The position numbers and the translations under genes are program-made. Below, piece by piece: positions 59,215 to 64,000 of a stretch of 64,000 nucleotides of DNA. Every line of letters begins with the position of its first letter. The first letter of the stretch is position 1. The stretch spans positions 186,001 through 250,000 of the forward strand of contig JAUNSJ010000002.1 of NCBI GenBank assembly GCA_030539295.1, read 5' to 3'. The stretch is from Planctomycetia bacterium (GTDB taxonomy: Bacteria; Planctomycetota; Planctomycetia; Pirellulales; Thermoguttaceae). A model generated the notes under the pieces. The model saw nothing but the letters and a program-made list of their open reading frames with translations. It did no database searches and had not been told where the DNA came from.

Positions 59215-62200
59215 ATGACACAAAAAATACAATTCCCCGAATTTTCTCTCCCCTTGAATGAAGGTTTGACCGAGCAACAGGTCGAAGAACAACGAGTGAG
59301 ATTTGGGGCCAATTCCCTGACGCCGCCTGTCCGAGTTCCCTGGTGGCGTCTGTTTTTAGACAAGTTTAACGACCCCACGATCCGCATTCTGCTCATTGCA
59401 GCCGCTCTTTCCCTATTGATAACAGCTCTCGAACGCTGGTGTCTGGGGAACGAAGAAGCGAATTTCGTCGATTCTATTGGCATTTTTCTCGCCGTTGCCC
59501 TGGCCACCTGTGTCGGCTTCTTTAGTGAGCGCAAAAGTGCGCGTGAATTTGAACTGCTCAATAAAGTCAAAGATTCCATTGACGTTAAAGTTCTTCGCAA
59601 TGGGCAGATTACGACTGTTCCTATTGAAAGTCTTGTTGTTGGAGACCTTGTTCGAATAGATCGCGGTGACAAGATTCCGGCCGACGGGGTGATTCTGGAA
59701 ACGCTGGGGCTCTTTCTGGATCAGTCGATGCTGACCGGGGAATCCGTCCCAGCGCGGAAAAAGAGCTGTACTGACGGTCTCGGTAATGTCGACATGGAGT
59801 TTTTGTACTTGAAGCAACAAGCGGTGCCCGGCAGCGATTCTTTCTGTGCCCGGGGAACCATGGTGGCGGACGGTCACGGGACGTTTTTGGTCACGGCGGT
59901 AGGCGATCAGACGCAAATGGGACAGATTGCGCGCTCGCTTACAGAGGGGCAAGAGAGCGAGCAGACCACGCCTTTGGTCGAGAAACTCACGCAATTGGCG
60001 CAGCAGATTAGTGTGGTGGGCATAGCCGGTGCGACGACGATTTTCTCCATAATGGCCTTGGTGGAGTCGCTGCATTCGCCGTTATTTCAAGAGGTTAAGC
60101 AACATCCGACGTCTCTTTGTGCCTGGCTGCTGGCGGCTGTTCTGCTGGGAATCCTGGCAACGCGTCGCGGGTTGTTTCCTTTTTACGCGTCGCTCGGCGT
60201 GACGATTGCCTGGCGATGGTTGAGAGTTCTGGCGGTCATCCCGATGATTTTGGCTTCCTTCGCCTTTCTTCTGGCAGCTTGGGGGCTTTTTCATTCTACC
60301 GAAAGCCTCCCGTTGGCTATTGACCTGTTCCGCAATATTCTGTTGGCGTTTGTCGTTGCGGTAACGATCATTGTTGTCGCCGTACCGGAAGGGCTGCCCA
60401 TGATGGTCACGGTCAGTTTGGCTATGAACATGATGAAGATGGCGAGGCAGAATTGTCTTGTCCGGCGACTGGTTGCTTCTGAAACAATCGGTTCGGCAAC
60501 GGTTATCTGCACGGACAAGACGGGAACGCTGACCGAGAACCGTATGACTCCTGTCTGGCTCTACCTTGACGGTAAGTCGTGGACCAGTGAGCAGTTCGAG
60601 CAATGGGCGGCGACAGCGACATGGCAGGAACTTGCCGAGGGCATTGCGATTAACAGCCAGGCGGAATTGCACTTGGAGTCTTCTTCCGAAACGGTGGGCA
60701 GCCTACGAGGAATCGGCAATCCGACCGAGTGTGCCTTGCTCACTTTTTTATACCAGAGAGGCTACGATTATCGTGTTTTGAGGGAGAAGCACCCGAAGCT
60801 TCAGGAGCTTGCGCATAATTCAGAGCGTAAGCGGTCGGCGGTTCTGGTGCGAGGTAGCGATCCTGATCATCTGAAATGCTATGTAAAAGGGGCGCCTGAC
60901 CGGATTCTTCCGCGTTGCGCACAAATCCTTATTAATGGTGAAGTTAAGCCGATAGAGTCTTCACTTCCGGCCTTGGAAGCGGCGCTGGTGCGTGCCTCGG
61001 AGAGCGCACTTCGGGTCTTGGCCTTCTCCTGGCGCGAGGTAGACCCGGGCAAAGACAATTGCCAATTTTGCCCCAATTGCCCCGCCGAATGCGAAACGGC
61101 TTACGATATGGTGTTCGTTGGTTTAATTGGTATTGCCGACCCACTCCGCAAGGAAGTCCCGGACGCGGTGCGGACCTGTCAGACAGCGGGGGTCGAGGTT
61201 AAAATGATTACCGGCGATGCCTTGCCGACCGCGGTTGCCATAGCCCGCGAGGCGGGAATCTATTCCGGAGCGGCAGGCGAGCTGGCTTTGACTTCAGACG
61301 AATTCAATCGAATCGACGACCGGGACTTGCCGGGAAAAGCCAAGGCAATCAAAGTCCTTGCGAGAAGCACGCCCATGGATAAGTTGCGGCTGGTTAAGGC
61401 GTTACACGAGAAGTCGGAAGTCGTAGCCATGACCGGAGACGGGACGAACGATGCCCCGGCTCTCAAGCACGCGGACGTTGGGCTGGCCATGGGCATTACC
61501 GGAACGGAAGTCGCGAAGGAAGCGGGTGATATTGTTCTGCTCGACGACAATTTCAGCAGTATCGTCACCGGCGTCTGGTGGGGGCGAACTCTGTTCGCGA
61601 ACATCCAGCGATTTCTGCAATTTCAACTTTCGGTGAACGTTGTGGCGCTTTTGGCGGCGCTCCTGGGTCCGCTTGTTGGCATTCCTCTCCCCTTGACTGT
61701 GACGCAACTGTTGTGGATCAATATCATTATGGATACGTTCGCTGCGATTGCCCTGTCGACGGAGCCGCCACGTGAGTACATGATGAAAGAGAAACCGATT
61801 CCGCGAAATGCGCATATTATAACGCCGACTATGGGCATAACCATTTTACTGGTCAGTCTGTACCAGGTGGGCATGCTGTTTGCGGCTTTGTTCGGGGGCT
61901 GGTTCGTGGAGCCGGAGCATGTGTATGATTTTGCGATCGAAGCGACGGATTCGGACTATTTAGAGCACAACCTTCAGCCGCTGACCGTGTTTTTCACACT
62001 TTTGGTCATGTTCCAGTTCTGGCATAAAATAAATTGTCGGGCACTGCGCGCAAATGAGTCGCCTTTGTCCTTGATTTTTAAGAACAAATTGTTTATAATA
62101 ATCATATTGACCATAACCCTGGTTCAGGTTATTATGGTACAGTCACCTGTTGTGGGTCAGTTTTTCCGCACGGAGCCGCTGTCGCTATCGCAATGGCTGG

Positions 62201-62298
62201 AGATAACCGCGTTGAGCTTTACGGTCATGCCGGTTGCCTGGCTGGCGCACAAGTTGGCGTGGTTTTATGTCGAACGAAAGAACGCTTCAACTGATTGA
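59215..62298 (+). CDS. P2B-type (Ca2+) P-ATPase with extra hydrophobic and Cys-rich insertions
   Basis: A 1027-residue protein with AAGGAG upstream. Actuator motif LTGESVPA, phosphorylation DKTGTLT (Asp434), PEGLP in helix M4 and GDGTNDAPALKHADVG; LLWINIIMDTFAAIALSTEPP in M6 is the plasma-membrane Ca-ATPase type. Two insertions differ from the usual plan. Between M3 and M4 lie about 75 extra residues with two or three hydrophobic segments (CAWLLAAVLLGILATRR and VIPMILASFAFLLAAWGLF). In the nucleotide domain a Cys cluster CQFCPNCPAEC (Cys616, 619, 622, 626) is present. Export of Ca2+, possibly with metal-dependent control, is inferred. Confidence 0.88.
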   Translation: MTQKIQFPEFSLPLNEGLTEQQVEEQRVRFGANSLTPPVRVPWWRLFLDKFNDPTIRILLIAAALSLLITALERWCLGNEEANFVDSIGIFLAVALATCVGFFSERKSAREFELLNKVKDSIDVKVLRNGQITTVPIESLVVGDLVRIDRGDKIPADGVILETLGLFLDQSMLTGESVPARKKSCTDGLGNVDMEFLYLKQQAVPGSDSFCARGTMVADGHGTFLVTAVGDQTQMGQIARSLTEGQESEQTTPLVEKLTQLAQQISVVGIAGATTIFSIMALVESLHSPLFQEVKQHPTSLCAWLLAAVLLGILATRRGLFPFYASLGVTIAWRWLRVLAVIPMILASFAFLLAAWGLFHSTESLPLAIDLFRNILLAFVVAVTIIVVAVPEGLPMMVTVSLAMNMMKMARQNCLVRRLVASETIGSATVICTDKTGTLTENRMTPVWLYLDGKSWTSEQFEQWAATATWQELAEGIAINSQAELHLESSSETVGSLRGIGNPTECALLTFLYQRGYDYRVLREKHPKLQELAHNSERKRSAVLVRGSDPDHLKCYVKGAPDRILPRCAQILINGEVKPIESSLPALEAALVRASESALRVLAFSWREVDPGKDNCQFCPNCPAECETAYDMVFVGLIGIADPLRKEVPDAVRTCQTAGVEVKMITGDALPTAVAIAREAGIYSGAAGELALTSDEFNRIDDRDLPGKAKAIKVLARSTPMDKLRLVKALHEKSEVVAMTGDGTNDAPALKHADVGLAMGITGTEVAKEAGDIVLLDDNFSSIVTGVWWGRTLFANIQRFLQFQLSVNVVALLAALLGPLVGIPLPLTVTQLLWINIIMDTFAAIALSTEPPREYMMKEKPIPRNAHIITPTMGITILLVSLYQVGMLFAALFGGWFVEPEHVYDFAIEATDSDYLEHNLQPLTVFFTLLVMFQFWHKINCRALRANESPLSLIFKNKLFIIIILTITLVQVIMVQSPVVGQFFRTEPLSLSQWLEITALSFTVMPVAWLAHKLAWFYVERKNASTD

Positions 62299-62447
62299 TA
62301 TAAAACGATTTATGTATAATGTCGACATTCTGGCACGAGGGACTGCTGGAGGAAATGAGTGAGGTTCGCTCTGCATGAGCGACCGCTACTGGAAGGACGA
62401 AATATTGCCCGTGGCTGCCATGGCCCAGGCGAGGAAAGGAAAGAGAT

Positions 62448-62885
62448 ATGAAGTTACAACAATTATCGCTGTTCTTGGAGAACAAGCCGGGTCATCTTCT
62501 CCGCGTGTGCCAAAAGTTGGCCGCCGCCGGCATTAATGTGGAGACAATGGCTCTGGCGGACACGGAGGAATTTGGGATTCTGCGTATTTTAGTCAAGAAT
62601 CCGGAAGAGGCCGCCGCTATCCTTTCGCAAGATTCCGGTCCCATAATGAAAATGACCGATGTCTTGGCCGTCCGCGTTCCGCACCAGCCGGGCGGCCTTG
62701 CCCGACTCCTTCAGATCCTCGGCGACGGTCAGATCAACGTGGAATACATGTACGGTTTTAACCATGTTGCGCAGGAGGATGCGGTTATCGTGCTCCGTCT
62801 GGACAAGCCGGACCTGGCCCTGAATTTATTGGCCGATAATAACATTCAGGTTTTTGGACCGGATGAATTATTTAACCATAATTAA
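62448..62885 (+). CDS. tandem ACT-domain protein
   Basis: A 145-residue protein; AAGGAAAGAG precedes the ATG. Two ACT domains: LQQLSLFLENKPGHLLRVCQ and VLAVRVPHQPGGLARLLQIL, each with the ligand-binding Gly/His loop. Such double-ACT proteins bind amino acids and often accompany phenylacetate-CoA ligases in other genomes; none is present here. It acts as a small allosteric sensor in the cytoplasm. Gap 62299-62447 holds no supported gene. Confidence 0.85.
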   Translation: MKLQQLSLFLENKPGHLLRVCQKLAAAGINVETMALADTEEFGILRILVKNPEEAAAILSQDSGPIMKMTDVLAVRVPHQPGGLARLLQILGDGQINVEYMYGFNHVAQEDAVIVLRLDKPDLALNLLADNNIQVFGPDELFNHN

Positions 62886-63019
62886 ATTGTATCATTAAAT
62901 TGTGTAGTGAATCAAAGAACGACGTCGTCCGTTGAGCTTTCTCCCGGCGGCAGGACTTTTTTTACAACCTTAGCGCGAATGGATTCGCTCCTCGCACGAA
63001 CTGAAACAGAGAACGACAA

Positions 63020-64000
63020 ATGACAGTAACACAGCAACTCCCGGACTCCAACGGCAACAGCGGCGACGCACGCAGTTTGCACTTTATTGAACAAATTATA
63101 GAAGAGGATAATCGAACCGGACGCTTTGGACGCAAGGTGCACACCCGCTTTCCTCCTGAACCGAACGGTTATTTGCACATAGGTCATGCAAAATCGATCT
63201 GTCTGAATTCGGCGATGGCCAAGGAATATGGCGGGCAGTTCAATCTGCGTTTCGACGATACGAATCCGACGAAAGAGGAAACGGAATATGTTGAGTCGAT
63301 AAAGGAGGATGTCCGCTGGTTGGGCGCCGACTGGGAAGACCGACTCTTCTTCGCCTCAAACTATTTTCAGCAGATGTATGACTGGGCGGTCGACCTGATT
63401 AAAAAAGGCAAGGCCTATGTTTGTGACCTTTCGGGGGATGAGATTCGTGCCACACGCGGAACGCCCAGCGTGCCAGGTACTCCGAGTCCCGGCCGTAATC
63501 GGACGGTTGAGGAGAATCTGGACCTGTTCGAGCGTATGAAAAATGGCGAGTTCCCGGACGGCTCCAAGACACTTCGTGCCAAGATAGATATGGCCTCGCC
63601 CAATTTCAATATGCGAGATCCGGTCATGTACCGCATCGTTCACGCGTCGCATCATCGGACAGGCGAGCAATGGTGCATCTACCCCATGTACGATTGGGCG
63701 CATGGCCTGGAAGATTCCATAGAGGGCATAACACACTCCATTTGTACACTGGAGTTCGAGCATCATCGTCCGCTATACGACTGGTTCCTGGACCAGCTGG
63801 GTGTGTATCATCCGCAGCAGATTGAGTTTGCGCGACTCAATCTGACCTACACGGTTATGAGCAAACGTAAACTTCTGGAACTTGTCAAGGGAAATTATGT
63901 GACCGGGTGGGATGACCCACGCATGCCAACGATTTCCGGACTGCGTCGGCGCGGCTATACGCCCGGCTCAATACGAGAATTCTGCCGAAAAATCGGCGTG
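63020..64000 (+). CDS. glnS: glutaminyl-tRNA synthetase, truncated by window end
   Basis: The first 327 codons are visible; the gene runs out of the window. An N-terminal linker ([16 protein letters not shown]) precedes [16 protein letters not shown] (HIGH motif), [32 protein letters not shown], and VMSKRK (KMSKS-like motif). The [11 protein letters not shown] start with [13 protein letters not shown] matches glutaminyl- and non-discriminating enzymes of class Ic; [13 protein letters not shown] and the RGTP/RNRT segment favour GlnRS. It charges tRNA-Gln directly. AGAGAACG is a weak ribosome site. Confidence 0.93.
   Translation, partial: MTVTQQLPDSNGNSGDARSLHFIEQIIEEDNRTGRFGRKVHTRFPPEPNGYLHIGHAKSICLNSAMAKEYGGQFNLRFDDTNPTKEETEYVESIKEDVRWLGADWEDRLFFASNYFQQMYDWAVDLIKKGKAYVCDLSGDEIRATRGTPSVPGTPSPGRNRTVEENLDLFERMKNGEFPDGSKTLRAKIDMASPNFNMRDPVMYRIVHASHHRTGEQWCIYPMYDWAHGLEDSIEGITHSICTLEFEHHRPLYDWFLDQLGVYHPQQIEFARLNLTYTVMSKRKLLELVKGNYVTGWDDPRMPTISGLRRRGYTPGSIREFCRKIGV

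Noticed and set aside
62374..62535. 53-codon frame starting MSDRYWKDEILP that overlaps the ACT gene
   Set aside because: It runs out of frame into the well-supported ACT gene and has no ribosome site. The faint likeness of its start to phenylacetate-CoA ligases is too short to use.
1..64000. CRISPR arrays, insertion sequences, integrases, rRNA and tRNA genes
   Set aside because: No regularly spaced repeats, transposase or integrase motifs, terminal repeats or RNA-gene signatures were seen by eye. Weak or divergent tRNAs could be missed without a covariance search.

Overview
The window reads as a chromosomal segment of a Planctomycetes bacterium, most likely of the Pirellulales. The evidence is four DUF1559 type II pseudopilin-like proteins with the [14 protein letters not shown] methylation motif, a DUF6800-like small basic protein, a protein with the DPTTCERDY motif I associate with planctomycete hypotheticals, a full MoxR/Bat operon, a Thi4-type thiazole synthase and topoisomerase VI subunit A. 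No rRNA, tRNA, insertion sequence, CRISPR array or prophage was seen. Secreted carbohydrate esterases (CE15-like, BD-FAE-like, AXE1-like) lie beside sialidase-fold proteins and aldolases, which fits a glycan scavenger of a gut or other organic-rich habitat. The habitat is an inference.

Layout. 1-7.7 kb: small secreted or membrane proteins, a CE15-like esterase, a four-gene DUF1559/lipoprotein operon, a GYF_2-like membrane protein and a second esterase. 8.1-18.2 kb: a continuous MoxR-DUF58-DUF4381/BatD-like-BatA-BatB/C-BatD/E operon in which two neighbouring Bat pairs are fused. 18.1-22.4 kb: FtsH (convergent and overlapping), a planctomycete hypothetical and a Ser/Thr kinase. 23.1-25.8 kb: a UmuD-like protein with a DNA-binding-like N-terminus, followed by an N6-adenine methyltransferase. 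25.8-26.8 kb: Thi4 behind a TPP riboswitch. 26.9-35.0 kb (minus strand): glycan locus A, with a DUF1559 pseudopilin broken in a G12 tract, a lipoprotein, two sialidases (one a tandem duplicate), a DapA/NanA-family aldolase and an esterase. 35.4-43.3 kb (minus strand): TopoVI-A with an LRR lipoprotein, a DUF6800-like protein, then ClpX-TPR-response regulator-epimerase-CPBP protease. 43.9-49.5 kb: Mrp ATPase, a Smr-NfeD fusion, and a YdjC deacetylase with a GT2 glycosyltransferase. 49.8-55.9 kb (plus strand): glycan locus B, with an aldolase, DUF1559, a sialidase-like protein, a lipoprotein and an AXE1 esterase, i.e. the same functional set as locus A. 56.0-58.3 kb: a compact operon encoding a trypsin-thioredoxin membrane protein flanked by two tiny proteins. 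58.6-64 kb: YjbQ, a calcium-type P-ATPase with unusual insertions, a double-ACT protein and glutaminyl-tRNA synthetase cut by the window end.

The strongest leads are: the poly-G tracts just upstream of the pseudopilin motif in two DUF1559 paralogues, one of them out of frame; the repeated association of pseudopilin, lipoprotein, sialidase fold, aldolase and esterase; the UmuD-like protein with a DNA-binding-like N-terminus next to a methyltransferase; the trypsin-thioredoxin operon; and several unusual fusions (Smr-NfeD, BatB-BatC, BatD-BatE). Function calls come from motifs read by eye. No database search was run.
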